From assembly GCA_018825665.1 (NCBI GenBank), contig JAHJEG010000022.1:1-64000 (forward strand): a DNA stretch of 64,000 nucleotides. The letters are read 5' to 3'. Position numbers and translations under genes: made by a program. Positions 28,557 through 38,490 of this stretch are shown here, one piece after another. The number at the start of each line of letters is the position of its first letter. Within the stretch, counting starts at the first letter, position 1. Below the pieces are notes generated by a model, which was not told the origin of the DNA, did no database searches, and was given only the letters and a program-made list of their open reading frames with translations. This DNA comes from a bacterium. Its GTDB lineage: Bacteria; Campylobacterota; Campylobacteria; Campylobacterales; Sulfurimonadaceae.

Positions 28557-29610
28557 AAAAAAAGCATTTATAAAGTTTTTTACCACATATTTTGGAAGTG
28601 TCGCCATTCTTATCCTGGTATCGGGATTTTTTTATTTTGAAGAACAAAAGAAGGGTCTGCTCGAACAGGAGCATCTCTCTATGATAGAGTATGCGAGACT
28701 TCTTAAAACAGACGGGAATATCAGTATTTCAGAGGGTATCAGCCATCAAATAAAAAGAGATATTGTTATCTCCAAATTTTCTATGAACAATTTTATCAAC
28801 GGAGACCTGTTTTTTATAAAATATGTCCCTTTTACCTGGGACAGCGGCTATATAGAGCTAAAAAAAGACAAGGCAGGTTTTAACAAGGAGCTTGATCTCA
28901 AAAAAAGGGATATTATACTCATTCAGATCCTGCTTCTTTTGCTCTTCGCTTTTATCAGTTATTTTTTATCGTTTCGTGCATTAAAACCAATGCAAGAAGC
29001 GATTCAAAAGCTTGACGGATTTTCAAAAGATCTGATCCATGATTTAAACACACCTATCACTTCTATTCTTTTAAACATGAAAATACTGGAGAAGAATCAT
29101 CAGTTTGAGGGAAACAAACCCCTAAAGAGAATCAAAAAAAGCGTTGAGGACATTACGGAGCTGCATAATAATCTTAGAGTTTTGCTTCAGGAAGATTCTT
29201 TTCATCTTGAGAGACAAAATATTTTTAACATCGCAGAAGAGCTTGTAAACACCTATCAGGCAATCTACCCGAATCTAAGGTTTGAGCTTGAAAGATTTGA
29301 GCTGTTTGTAAAAACCAACCCGGTCGCTCTGAAGCAGATCTTAATCAATCTTATCTCCAACAGCTGTAAATACAACAAGCTAAACGGCTCTATAAAAATC
29401 TATAAAAGTGAGAATAAACTTTTTATAGAAGACGGGGGAATCGGAATCAAAAACCCAAACGAAGCCTTCAACCGCAATTACAAAGAGAGTGCTCTTGGAA
29501 ACGGGATAGGACTTGATATCGTAAAAAGATTATGTGATGCGATGGACATTGGGATACATATCGATTCCAAAGTAGATGTAGGAAGTGTGATTACTTTGGA
29601 ATTTCATTGA
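28543..29610 (+). CDS. Sensor histidine kinase
   Basis: A 355-residue membrane kinase with TM1 near 17-31, a short periplasmic sensor of about 90 residues, TM2 near 124-143, an H-box with His166 (DLIHDLNTPITS), an N-box (LINLISNSCKYN) and G-boxes (EDGGIGIKN, GNGIGLDIVKRL). It starts with TTG at 28543, AGGA seven bases upstream. An ATG at 28553 overlapping the regulator stop is one base out of frame because of an eight-A run. Its stop abuts the convergent next gene with no gap. Confidence 0.9.
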   Translation: MLKHEKKAFIKFFTTYFGSVAILILVSGFFYFEEQKKGLLEQEHLSMIEYARLLKTDGNISISEGISHQIKRDIVISKFSMNNFINGDLFFIKYVPFTWDSGYIELKKDKAGFNKELDLKKRDIILIQILLLLLFAFISYFLSFRALKPMQEAIQKLDGFSKDLIHDLNTPITSILLNMKILEKNHQFEGNKPLKRIKKSVEDITELHNNLRVLLQEDSFHLERQNIFNIAEELVNTYQAIYPNLRFELERFELFVKTNPVALKQILINLISNSCKYNKLNGSIKIYKSENKLFIEDGGIGIKNPNEAFNRNYKESALGNGIGLDIVKRLCDAMDIGIHIDSKVDVGSVITLEFH

Positions 29611-31083
29611 TTAAAAGCTGTACTTGATGTCCGCAAACACCCTGTCATTATCTTTGTTGCTCTCCATCAGCGGTTTGCCCCCTCCGATGTAATCGACTAT
29701 CCCAAAATTACAGCTCAGGGCATCTCTGATTTCGTATTCCATCCATACTCTGGCAAAACCGCCGTTTTGCCAGCTTGAGCCAAACATGCTTAGCAGAGCC
29801 GTCACATCTACAGTATCATTTGCAAAAGACTTCGTGGCTCTGAGTGCGGTTTGAACTTCATCTTCATCTACAAAATCCGCCTGATCTTTCATCTGGTTTT
29901 CATACTCAAAGATATGTCTATCGGCAAGCTCAAAAGATAAAACGGTATCTTTAAACCCCATATATTCCACTCCGACCAAAGCGTCCAGTCGGTTTTTTTC
30001 ATCCAGGGTCGTGTTATACCGTACACCGTTTAAAAATGCGATCTCACTTTTATAGAGCCAGTTCCCGTTTACTATATTTAGGGCACTTCCCAGCATATTT
30101 ATCTTGCTGACCTCTCTTGTGATGGAAGTCAGCGGAGTGCTGGGGCTTGGGAGTTTGTCGAAGTGCCATTTTTGATCAAGTACATTTGCCGCATAAAAAG
30201 ATAAATCCCAGCCTGAGAATACGCCGTTGGCGGCAAAGGCGTATTGCATATTATGTATGGAAGCAGCGGGTGGATGCAGGGGCAAAAACGGGTCAGGCAC
30301 AGAGGTACCTGATGAAGCAAAGAGCGCATCCACCGCGAAAAACTCACCTCTTGGTGTAGCCTCAAGCATAATCCTGTTCTCAGCAATGGCCATAAAAGAA
30401 AGGTTCCACATGCCAAGATAGTAATCAAACTTCGCCATAGCGACACTGAGTCTTAAATCTTCAATATCAGTCATTCCCGGCTGTCGGTTGTCTATGGGGT
30501 TGATGACATCTGTCACGCGAATGTTGTCAGACTTGCCCCAGACGACAATTTGTCTTCCGATTTTTGCATCAAGGGAGGGAGATATCTTCCCCTGGAGATA
30601 CACATCATCAAAGCGCAACTGCGTTTTATAGTCGTCTAAAATCTCATCTCTGTAATCATTGTCTTTGTGAATGTCATAGATAGCATCATAAAAAGCATCA
30701 CCGCTGACTCTTAGTTTCCAGTTGTCGTTTAGTTTGGAATCGAGTTGGAGATAGAGTGAGGTCTGGGCCTGGTTTATCCCAGAGTACTCAATGGAATCAA
30801 CTTCATGTTTGATATATCCCAATGATGTTTTAAAAGCCAGATTGCCGCTTAGAGAGGTATTGCTTTTTTTTGGCTTGGCATGTGGAACGGGCAAAGAGGA
30901 ACCGCTCTTGGCATGTGGAACACTCTGTATATCATCAAACCCCTCCAGTGCATCAAAGGTGTCGGATGTATCTTCTATAGTTTCAAAACCGCTTAAATCA
31001 TCTTCTATATTTTCACCTGCCAGCAGACTTCCACATGCCAGCAGACTCAGGATACCCAAAAATAAAAGCAGTCTCTTTAACAT
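29611..31083 (-). CDS. DUF1302-like outer-membrane beta-barrel protein
   Basis: A 490-residue secreted protein: signal peptide (LLLFLGILSLLACGSLLAG), an acidic linker to about residue 60 with two VPHAK copies, then beta-rich sequence with alternating aromatic residues ending in ADIKYSF, a C-terminal Phe as in outer-membrane barrels. DUF1302 proteins commonly sit with a LolA-like protein and MMPL-type RND proteins, exactly the genes that follow upstream on this strand. Export of a lipid or hydrophobic compound is the usual guess. The LLAC in the signal peptide resembles a lipobox but the barrel argues against a lipoprotein. Confidence 0.75.
   Translation of the reverse strand: MLKRLLLFLGILSLLACGSLLAGENIEDDLSGFETIEDTSDTFDALEGFDDIQSVPHAKSGSSLPVPHAKPKKSNTSLSGNLAFKTSLGYIKHEVDSIEYSGINQAQTSLYLQLDSKLNDNWKLRVSGDAFYDAIYDIHKDNDYRDEILDDYKTQLRFDDVYLQGKISPSLDAKIGRQIVVWGKSDNIRVTDVINPIDNRQPGMTDIEDLRLSVAMAKFDYYLGMWNLSFMAIAENRIMLEATPRGEFFAVDALFASSGTSVPDPFLPLHPPAASIHNMQYAFAANGVFSGWDLSFYAANVLDQKWHFDKLPSPSTPLTSITREVSKINMLGSALNIVNGNWLYKSEIAFLNGVRYNTTLDEKNRLDALVGVEYMGFKDTVLSFELADRHIFEYENQMKDQADFVDEDEVQTALRATKSFANDTVDVTALLSMFGSSWQNGGFARVWMEYEIRDALSCNFGIVDYIGGGKPLMESNKDNDRVFADIKYSF
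30877..31039. repeat. Cluster of three TTCCACATGCC words
   Basis: Exact copies at 30877-30887 and 30910-30920 (reverse on + strand) and 31029-31039 (forward), inside the 5' part of the DUF1302 gene. Two encode VPHAK, the third encodes ACGS in the signal peptide, so DNA rather than protein is conserved. Another exact copy lies at 30404-30414 in the same gene (GMWN). Confidence 0.85.
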
Positions 31084-31085
31084 CT

Positions 31086-31868
31086 TTACAGGCCTCTCTC
31101 AAGAGTACGGGTAGAGAAAAACTCCTCTTTTAAATCCTGATTGTATTTTAAATCCGAGAATTCAAAAATTGTTTTATGCAGAGTATTTTTCCCTTTTTTT
31201 GTAACCATCTGCATCTTTAATATACTCCAGATACCGTCAATCTTTTGCAAGTCCAGTACTTTCATATATTTTAGTTTGTTTCCTGCTTTGATGTAGTGGA
31301 GTGCCTGAGTGATTACGAAATTGTCCTGTCTTACAAACACTATAGATTTGGTGTATCCCGTCTCTTCTACGGTTTTTTCACTTTTTGGAATAACCATCAT
31401 CTGCCATGTCTTATGCCCATCGACTACAGTTTCTTTCATTATCTCATACGTGTAATCTTCCACATTTCTCGACGTCATATCAGAATAGGTAAAATCACTC
31501 CCCATAAAAGAGGAACTTTTATCGCTCGAAGCGATTCTTTTTACCTTTTGGAGTTCAGGCAGGTAGAGCCACTGGTCATCGTCTTTGGAGCTGTCATCGT
31601 AATCATAGGTTAAAAAAGCGGTGTTTTTTACATCGGCAGGCGAGAGAAAAAACATCAGTTTGAGTTTGTCTACACCCTTGTCTTTTGAAAAGGTGCTGAG
31701 TTCTCTTTCTCTGAGATTGTCATTTTTGTCTATAAGGAGCATCCTCATCTTTGAGGTCGCATTGTCTCCATCGTCTCTGTCATGCACTTTTTGCGCTATC
31801 TCGTGAGCCGTGATTGCAAAAAGCGAACTTAGTGTGAGTGAAGCGAGTAGAAGTATCTTTGGTATCAT
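31086..31868 (-). CDS. LolA-like outer-membrane lipoprotein-sorting protein
   Basis: A 260-residue periplasmic protein with signal peptide (ILLLASLTLSSLFA) and the LolA-like superfamily pattern: MLLIDKNDNLRERELSTF, LTYDYDD...QWLYLPELQKVKRI, GSDFTYSDM and a C-terminal FEFSDLKYNQDLKEEFFSTRTLER. These are typical of the MMPL-associated family. It is coupled to the RND gene by a four-base overlap and ends two bases before the barrel gene. It probably ferries the exported substrate from the RND protein to the outer membrane. Confidence 0.82.
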   Translation of the reverse strand: MIPKILLLASLTLSSLFAITAHEIAQKVHDRDDGDNATSKMRMLLIDKNDNLRERELSTFSKDKGVDKLKLMFFLSPADVKNTAFLTYDYDDSSKDDDQWLYLPELQKVKRIASSDKSSSFMGSDFTYSDMTSRNVEDYTYEIMKETVVDGHKTWQMMVIPKSEKTVEETGYTKSIVFVRQDNFVITQALHYIKAGNKLKYMKVLDLQKIDGIWSILKMQMVTKKGKNTLHKTIFEFSDLKYNQDLKEEFFSTRTLERGL

Positions 31869-34264
31869 TTTTTATCCTTTGTTGTTATTTCTTTTGTTGT
31901 CAGTGTTAAAAGAGCGGGCCCGAGTATGATATTTGAGATAAGGGCTATCGTGATTGCCCCGCCTGCTAGAATCCCGAAATTTATCAGGTTGTTCAAAGAA
32001 GCAAACATGTAGACATAAAATCCGAGTGATAAAACGACGGTGGTCGCAACAAGTGCGCTTCCTGTACCCATCATCGTTTCCTCTACGGATCTTTTAACGC
32101 CCAAGCCCTGATGATGGTATCTCGCAAAGTTGTGAAAAAAGTGAACCGTGTCATCCACGGAGAGCCCTATCACTATCGCGCCGACAAGCATGGTAAACAT
32201 ATCCAGCGGCATGTGGACCATGCTCATAAAGCCCAAGGTCATTATAATTGGAAGAAGGTTGGGTATCATGCTGATCAAGCCGATTTTGACACTTGAGAGC
32301 AAAAGCATCATCATCATTGCGATAAGCACAAAAGCCACAACATAGCTCACAGCCATAGAGCTCATAGCTGCCGAGAGGGTTCTTTGAAAGAGCGGAACCA
32401 TACCGGTGATAGTGATTTTTACATCATCGCCAAGTTCGCTTTTCATCAGCGCAGTCAATTCATTTGAAAGTGCTTCATACTTGCCTGCTTCCATCCACGG
32501 GAGTTTAAGCGTGAGTCTTGCCTTGCTGAATGAAGAATCAACCAAATCCTCTAAATCATCGCTTCCGCTGTTTTCAAAAAGTAAGAACTCCTGAGGGATG
32601 AGCGCGTCATTTTCCGTGATGACATAGTATTTTTGCTGGTTCTCATGCAGTGCACGGTGAATCTCTTTTAAGACCTCTGCAACACTCCACCCTTTGCCCA
32701 CAAAATATTTCTCATTTTGTATCGCTTGCGCTTTTTTTCTCAAGCTGTCTATCTTTGTCAGAAGTTCGGAGTTGTACAGACCGTTTTCTTTTTGTGTATC
32801 GATGATAACTTCCATTGTGACGGAGCCTTTGAGCTCTTTGTCGACAGTGTTTGTAGCGGTTTTAATGGGTGAGTTGTCCGGCTGCCAGCTGAGCGGGTCG
32901 TGTTTGAACTCAACCTGTGTCGCAAAGTAGAAAAAGACCACGGCAATAACACCGCTGATACCTACTATGGGCTTGGCATGTTTGAAACTAAAAATAGCCA
33001 CAGAGTCTAAAAACCTGTTCATAAGAGTAAACTCTTTGATCTGTACTTTTTTTGCTTTTTTGATTGGTAAAACGGCTAAAAGAGCAGGGAGTAAGATTAT
33101 GGTATTGAGAAGTGCGACCATAACCCCTACAGCTGCAAAAATCCCTAAATCCGCTATGGGCGCGATCTCTGCCGTTGAAAAAGACAAAAGTCCGGCGGCC
33201 GTTGTGAGGGATGTCATGATAATCGCAAGACCTGAATGTCCGAGTGCAAAAGAGATCGCCTTGTTTTTGTCCGAATGTTTGTCGAGGTGCTTAAAGAACA
33301 TGGCAAGCAGGTGGACAACAGCACCGATTCCCACAGCGAGCAGGAATGAGGGGAGTATCTGTGTCGGTATCGTGATGGGTGTGCCCACAAGAGCCATGAT
33401 TCCCACCGTGCTCAAAAGGGAGAGCACAACGATGAAAATAGGTAAAATAACCGCACTGATACGGCGAAAAACGACAAACAAAAAGAGCATCATCATCAAT
33501 AAGACAAGTTTGATAAACTTTTGCATATCTTTTTGGACCGACTGTTTGTTATAGTCATTGACGGCAAGGGAACCGGCTATGAAGACATCAAAATCCTCAC
33601 TTGAAAACTCTTTGGCTATCTGCGCGGCTTTTCGAACCATCTCGCTTTTTGAAGTGTCTTTTAAAAACTCCAAATCCTCTGCAGGTGTTTCCTCTGCAAA
33701 GCCCGCCAAAGCATCCAGATTTTTGGAACCCTCATAGGCGTTTGGTTCGAGGATGATGGTCGTGAGAGTATTTTGCTCATTCAGAAGAAGATTCTTGTAC
33801 ATCTCGTTGTTGCGTGCGATATTTTTTATATCTTCAAGCTCTTGCGCATTGCTCGGCCATGCATAAAACAGGTCCTCAACAATAAGCCTGTCCCCTTCGC
33901 CTCTCGTGTTCCTTGCATTTATAAGGGATGTTATATCATTGAGGTAGGGTGTATTATCCGCTAAATGTGTATGAAGTTTTTGAAGTTTTTCCAAAAAAGT
34001 TATATCAAAGATATCCTTGCCGCGGATAACGACCATAATCTTTTCATCTTGCCCAAACTGCTCTTTGAACTTCTCATACTCCACCAAAGCAGGGTCTTGT
34101 TTGTGTAAAAAGCCCTCCGTGGACGTATCGATTGTAATCTTGGGCAGGTTGGATATAAGCAATAGACTTACAGCAAGGATAACAAGTATAATCTTTTTCG
34201 GATGAAGCGTAATCCGTTCACCCATGGTATAAAGCATCGATTCTGCTTTTTCTCTCCAATTCAT
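31865..34264 (-). CDS. MMPL/HpnN-type RND transporter, copy 1
   Basis: A 799-residue inner-membrane protein with 12 predicted helices in two RND halves: an N-terminal helix followed by the DTSTEGFLHKQDP motif, TM cluster near 250-400, a second loop, and a second TM cluster near 630-790 with GLSVDDTVHFFHN in the second proton-relay helix. It is shorter than AcrB-type pumps, typical of the lipid/hopanoid-exporter branch. It is about 70 bp downstream of a clearly homologous gene. Spaced GSGSDDLEDLVDS-type segments are nearly the same in both copies. Confidence 0.85.
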   Translation of the reverse strand: MNWREKAESMLYTMGERITLHPKKIILVILAVSLLLISNLPKITIDTSTEGFLHKQDPALVEYEKFKEQFGQDEKIMVVIRGKDIFDITFLEKLQKLHTHLADNTPYLNDITSLINARNTRGEGDRLIVEDLFYAWPSNAQELEDIKNIARNNEMYKNLLLNEQNTLTTIILEPNAYEGSKNLDALAGFAEETPAEDLEFLKDTSKSEMVRKAAQIAKEFSSEDFDVFIAGSLAVNDYNKQSVQKDMQKFIKLVLLMMMLFLFVVFRRISAVILPIFIVVLSLLSTVGIMALVGTPITIPTQILPSFLLAVGIGAVVHLLAMFFKHLDKHSDKNKAISFALGHSGLAIIMTSLTTAAGLLSFSTAEIAPIADLGIFAAVGVMVALLNTIILLPALLAVLPIKKAKKVQIKEFTLMNRFLDSVAIFSFKHAKPIVGISGVIAVVFFYFATQVEFKHDPLSWQPDNSPIKTATNTVDKELKGSVTMEVIIDTQKENGLYNSELLTKIDSLRKKAQAIQNEKYFVGKGWSVAEVLKEIHRALHENQQKYYVITENDALIPQEFLLFENSGSDDLEDLVDSSFSKARLTLKLPWMEAGKYEALSNELTALMKSELGDDVKITITGMVPLFQRTLSAAMSSMAVSYVVAFVLIAMMMMLLLSSVKIGLISMIPNLLPIIMTLGFMSMVHMPLDMFTMLVGAIVIGLSVDDTVHFFHNFARYHHQGLGVKRSVEETMMGTGSALVATTVVLSLGFYVYMFASLNNLINFGILAGGAITIALISNIILGPALLTLTTKEITTKDKK

Positions 34265-34336
34265 TTATAGACCTCTTTTAAAATTTAAACATAATGATAC
34301 TTTTTGTATATTAGGAGAATGTTAACAGACAAAAAG

Positions 34337-36724
34337 TCATTTGTTATAAAACAGCTTAATCAAAGAACCTGTCAAAACAAGATTGGTAAACATAGCAACC
34401 AAAACAACGACTCCCGTAATAAGCCCAAAGTTAAAAAGATTTGTCATTTGGGCAAACATAAAGACTAAAAAGCCGCAGCTTAGCACAATCGAGGTAATAA
34501 ATATAGCACGGCCGGTGGAATGAAGGGTCAGGCGTATCGCCTCATCTGCATCCTGATGGATGAGGTAGTATCGTTTAAAATTATGCATATAATGTATGGT
34601 GTCGTCTACGACCATCCCTATGGCAATCGCTCCTATAAGGATTGTAAACATATCCAGAGGTAAATCAAAATACACCATAAAAGCGACTCCAAACATGATG
34701 GGGGTAAGGTTTGGGAGCATACTGAGAAGACCGAGTTTGATACTTGATATGAGCAGTATAAGTAAAACGGCGATAACTCCAAAAGCCAGGATGTAGCTCT
34801 CAATCGAACTTTGGATTGATTTTGTGATAGTGGTGGATAGAATAGGCAAGGTTCCCGTGACATAGACATCCGCCATAGAGCCAAACTCCTTGTTCAGCAG
34901 AGACTCCAGCCGCTGAATCATGGCAACATACTCAACAGAATCGACCCAGGGAGCTTTTATGGAGAGTCTGGTTTTTGAAAATTGGGAGTCTACAATCTCT
35001 TCGAGGTCATCGCTTCCGCTGTTTTCAAAAAGTAAAAACTCCTGTGCTATCAAATCCCTGTTCTGCGGTATGGCATAAAACTCTTGCCTGTTTTCATTAA
35101 GTGCCATATGGATCTCTTTGAGCACATCATTGATACTGACTATCTTGCCTATGAAATAGTTTTCACCCTTAAAGGTATAAATCTCCCCTGTGACTCTTTC
35201 CAAAGAGTTTAAAAACTCAGGATTGTAGACACCGTTTGTTTTTTTGGTGTCAAGAACAACCTCTATACTTATGGAACCTCTGAGCTCTTTATCTATTGTC
35301 TGTGTGTTTATCCGAACGTGATTATCCTCTTTAAACCAGTGCAGGGGATTATGCGAAAAATGAATTTGTGAAGCCAGGAGCAGAGATAAGAAGATAAAAA
35401 CAAAGGAGCCAAAGGAGATGCTTTTGTAATGGTGAATGGAAAAATCCGCTATCCGCATCATCACTTTGTCTAAAATATTCTCTTTTTGCAGCTCTCTTGG
35501 CTTAATCGGCACGATACTCAAAAGAATCGGAATGAGCACCAGGGTAAGTACCAAAGCAAGCATCACTCCAAGAGCCGAAAAAAGTCCAAGAGCCGCAACA
35601 GGTGCAATTTCTGAAATGCTAAAAGACAAAAGTGAGGCGGCGGTAGTCAGAGATGTCATGAGAACGGCTAAGCCTGAATGGGACAGAGCAAAAGATATGG
35701 AGCCGTTTTTATCCTGCGTTTTGTCATACTGATGATAAAAGATGGACAAAATATGGATACTCGCCCCAATGGCTACCGCCAGGATAAGGGAGGGCAGTAT
35801 CTGTGTCATCGATGTTATGGCAAAGCCAAAATATGCCATAAGACCGATTGTAGAAAAAAGGGTAAGCACGACGATAAGAAGGGGGATAAGAATACCGCTG
35901 ATCCTTTTAAACATTACAAAGAGCAAGAGAGATATGGTAAGGATGATGTAAAAAATAAATTTTGACATGTCTGCTACAAGATATTCCTGCAGGTTTTTCG
36001 TAACTATCGGCGAACCCGCCTCATAGATGATAAAATTTTCACTTTTATATTTTTGCAGTATGGGCTGCATCTTTTCTATAAGCTCGTTTGTTTCCTCGAC
36101 AGAGATGAATTTTGAAGTATCTGTCTCTGTCTCATCCTCGCTAAAGCCATCAAGGAGAGGATTAAACTCCTCTGCATTTTTGGAGCTATACGTGTTTGTG
36201 TTTATCATAATACTTGTAATTGTGAGTTCTTTGTTGAGATATAAGTTTTCATATATTAGGTTTTGGCTTGCATATTTTTTGATTGCTTCTAAATCTTTTT
36301 GAGTAAAGTGTTGTGCATTTTCAAAAAGGTCTTCAACGATAAGTTCCTCTTTGTTTCCCAGGGTCTTGCGTGCATTTTTGAGTGAGTTGACCTCTTTTAT
36401 GTAAGGCAGTTTCTCTTCTAGCTCTTTATGGAGGGAAAAAAGTTTCTTTAAAAAGTCTGCATCAAAAATATCTTTTGTTTGTATGGCCACAATTATTTTT
36501 TCGTCACGGCCAAACTGATTGCGGAAACTGTCATACTTTATGATTTGGGGATCGTCTTTATATAAAAACCCTTCGGTTGAAGTGTCAAATGTTATTTTTG
36601 GCAGATGAGATGCAGAAGCGGCGATAAGAATAAGAGTGAGAAAAAGTGTTTTAAACCTGTGCTTTATAATAAAATTAGAAAATTTTTCAAATTTTTTTTC
36701 AACTTGTATGCGCCAGTTCAGCAT
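34337..36724 (-). CDS. MMPL/HpnN-type RND transporter, copy 2
   Basis: A 795-residue paralogue of the next gene downstream, with the same landmarks (FDTSTEGFLYKDDP, LLFENSGSDDLEEIVDS, IGMVVDDTIHYMHNF). The two are similar along their whole length, so they arose by tandem duplication and could form a heteromeric pump or serve different substrates. It is the first gene of the four-gene export operon. A 15-bp imperfect palindrome lies about 55 bp before its ATG (see the repeat at 36779). Confidence 0.85.
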   Translation of the reverse strand: MLNWRIQVEKKFEKFSNFIIKHRFKTLFLTLILIAASASHLPKITFDTSTEGFLYKDDPQIIKYDSFRNQFGRDEKIIVAIQTKDIFDADFLKKLFSLHKELEEKLPYIKEVNSLKNARKTLGNKEELIVEDLFENAQHFTQKDLEAIKKYASQNLIYENLYLNKELTITSIMINTNTYSSKNAEEFNPLLDGFSEDETETDTSKFISVEETNELIEKMQPILQKYKSENFIIYEAGSPIVTKNLQEYLVADMSKFIFYIILTISLLLFVMFKRISGILIPLLIVVLTLFSTIGLMAYFGFAITSMTQILPSLILAVAIGASIHILSIFYHQYDKTQDKNGSISFALSHSGLAVLMTSLTTAASLLSFSISEIAPVAALGLFSALGVMLALVLTLVLIPILLSIVPIKPRELQKENILDKVMMRIADFSIHHYKSISFGSFVFIFLSLLLASQIHFSHNPLHWFKEDNHVRINTQTIDKELRGSISIEVVLDTKKTNGVYNPEFLNSLERVTGEIYTFKGENYFIGKIVSINDVLKEIHMALNENRQEFYAIPQNRDLIAQEFLLFENSGSDDLEEIVDSQFSKTRLSIKAPWVDSVEYVAMIQRLESLLNKEFGSMADVYVTGTLPILSTTITKSIQSSIESYILAFGVIAVLLILLISSIKLGLLSMLPNLTPIMFGVAFMVYFDLPLDMFTILIGAIAIGMVVDDTIHYMHNFKRYYLIHQDADEAIRLTLHSTGRAIFITSIVLSCGFLVFMFAQMTNLFNFGLITGVVVLVAMFTNLVLTGSLIKLFYNK

Positions 36725-36778
36725 GGGTGAAAGCCTTGGAAGGAAATTTTTTTACTCTAAAAATGGTATTAAATTTAT

Positions 36779-36803
36779 ATTAGCGCAACGTTAATGCCAA
36801 TTG
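36779..36803. repeat. 25-bp direct repeat, copy 1
   Basis: Matches positions 47903-47927 at 23 of 25 bases in the same orientation. The core ATTAGCGCAACGTTAATGCC contains an imperfect palindrome (TTAGCG-CAA-CGTTAA). It may be a regulator operator for the RND operon read leftward, or the end of an acquired segment. Confidence 0.7.
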
Positions 36804-36920
36804 TGTCAACTTGAAAATGGTCTAGTTTTTGGGGAGGGTTAGAGTATATAGAAATATTCTTTTTAAATTTTCAATGTAACCATTAAGTTAAATTCACTAG
36901 AGTATAAATAAAATCTATTT

Positions 36921-36939
36921 AATAATGACTATCATTATA
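36921..36939 (+). promoter_or_regulatory. Fur-box-like site 1
   Basis: AATAATGACTATCATTATA matches the 19-bp Fur consensus (GATAATGATAATCATTATC) at 15 positions. It lies about 210 bp before the porin gene. Confidence 0.65.
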
Positions 36940-36978
36940 AGAATAATCTAAGTATTATCGTTGTACAATTTTTATATT

Positions 36979-36997
36979 GAAAATGATTATCAATATA
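36979..36997 (+). promoter_or_regulatory. Fur-box-like site 2
   Basis: GAAAATGATTATCAATATA matches the Fur consensus at 15 of 19 positions, 40 bp after the first site. Two sites in one promoter suggest strong iron repression of the porin/flavoprotein operon. Confidence 0.7.
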
Positions 36998-37149
36998 ATA
37001 GGAAGTGAAATGCTTTAGACGGTGTTATTACGGAAAAGAAAAAGCTTTAGTAAAAAACCAGTAGACAAAAGATGTAGGAACTTTATGAAAATACTTTCGT
37101 ATATTCATATTTAACAAACTATAAAAGTATTTAAAAAAAGGATTTATTC

Positions 37150-38472
37150 ATGAAAATTTCTAAAATTTCATTAGGTTTATTTACTGCATTAGCTTTGTCT
37201 TCAAACGCATTTGCTAGTGATTCAACAGAGATCGAAGCTCTTAAAAAAGAGATTGCTGAGCTTAGAAATATGACTAAGCAGCTTATGTCCGAGACACAAC
37301 AGCAAAATAAAGAATCTGAGAAAAAAATAGCTGCGATAGAGGAGACACAACAAACACTAATAGATGAAACAAGTAACTTTAAAACAGGCTTTGAGTACAC
37401 AACAGTAGGTGAAAGCGAATCGTATACCGGTTTAGGAAAAGCCGCATCCAAGATATATAATTCAAAATCTCCACTCAGTATCGGTGGTTACGCAAAAATG
37501 GACTACTACCATAAATCAAATGAGGGTTCTGACAATGGAAGCAATATTGACGTATACAGATTTATTCCATACATTGGTTATAAGTTTTCAGACAATATTA
37601 TAATGAACACTGAAATAGAGTTTGAACACGGTGGTATTCAAGAAGGTGCAACAGGTGATGGTTATGTCGTAATAGAGTTCCTATATCTTGATTTTTTAAT
37701 AAATAACAACTTCAATATAAGAGTCGGTAACCAACTTATGCCAATGGGTCTTATTAATGAAAAGCATGAACCTACACTATTTACTACAGTTCAAAGGCCT
37801 AATACATCAAAAGTGCTTATTCCGTCTACTTGGCATGAGAACGGCATAATGGCTTATGGTGATATTACAGAAAACCTCTCTTATAAAGCTGGTGCTTTTT
37901 CAGGCTTACAATTAGCAAGAGGAGCGGGTAAAGGTAATAACTGGCTAAGAGAAAGCCGTCTTGGTTCATTTAGGGCAGATAATGACGCAGGAGAAGATAT
38001 AAAACTAGCAGGTGTGGCAAGAGTTGACTATACTGGTATTAACGGTTTATTTACAGGTGTATCAACATATGTTGATTCAAGTTTAACAATGGTTGATGTT
38101 CACTTTGATTATCAAAAAGATGCTTTTAGAACATATGGTGTCTATACTCAAACAAATCGTTCTGAAACTGTTATAGGTGAACCGGAAAAGGCTAAAGGTG
38201 GTTTTATAAATGTTGGTTACGATATCCTTTCATTGACCAAATCACAAAAGAAAATGCCAATTTTTGCTCAAATAGAGAGTGTTTCTGCCCAAGATTCTGT
38301 AACAGGTGGAAATTCGGTAGATTCAACAGATTCTATTACAGTCGGTGTAAACTATTTCCCTCATGAGCAAGTTGTATTCAAAGCTGATTATGTGATGAGT
38401 AAAGATAATTCCAAAGCTTCAAATGTAGATGAAACAGATACCTTTAGCTTATCAATGGGATTCATTTTTTAA
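37150..38472 (+). CDS. Outer-membrane porin with N-terminal coiled coil
   Basis: A 440-residue protein: signal peptide ending ALSSNAFA, a coiled coil near 25-75 (trimer stalk as in some porins), then beta-barrel sequence beginning SIGGYAKMDYYH and ending SMGFIF with terminal Phe. The RVGNQLMPMGLINEKHEP segment is typical of phosphate-selective porin O/P-like and related barrels. It is first in a Fur-box-preceded operon, so it may admit an iron compound when iron is scarce; the substrate is inferred from context only. Confidence 0.8.
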   Translation: MKISKISLGLFTALALSSNAFASDSTEIEALKKEIAELRNMTKQLMSETQQQNKESEKKIAAIEETQQTLIDETSNFKTGFEYTTVGESESYTGLGKAASKIYNSKSPLSIGGYAKMDYYHKSNEGSDNGSNIDVYRFIPYIGYKFSDNIIMNTEIEFEHGGIQEGATGDGYVVIEFLYLDFLINNNFNIRVGNQLMPMGLINEKHEPTLFTTVQRPNTSKVLIPSTWHENGIMAYGDITENLSYKAGAFSGLQLARGAGKGNNWLRESRLGSFRADNDAGEDIKLAGVARVDYTGINGLFTGVSTYVDSSLTMVDVHFDYQKDAFRTYGVYTQTNRSETVIGEPEKAKGGFINVGYDILSLTKSQKKMPIFAQIESVSAQDSVTGGNSVDSTDSITVGVNYFPHEQVVFKADYVMSKDNSKASNVDETDTFSLSMGFIF

Positions 38473-38490
38473 AAATATAAAGGAAAAAAA

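Larger units (their letters stand above)
36725..37149. other. Intergenic control region between divergent operons
   Basis: A 425-bp stretch without a gene. From left to right it holds the first copy of the 25-bp direct repeat, two Fur-box-like sites, and a long AT-rich leader to the porin gene with AGGA about 10 bases before the ATG. No other conserved structure was seen. Confidence 0.7.

Noticed and set aside
32967-33554. 195-codon open frame antisense to the first MMPL gene
   Set aside because: Its composition is that of reversed membrane helices, a common shadow of RND genes; no start signal.
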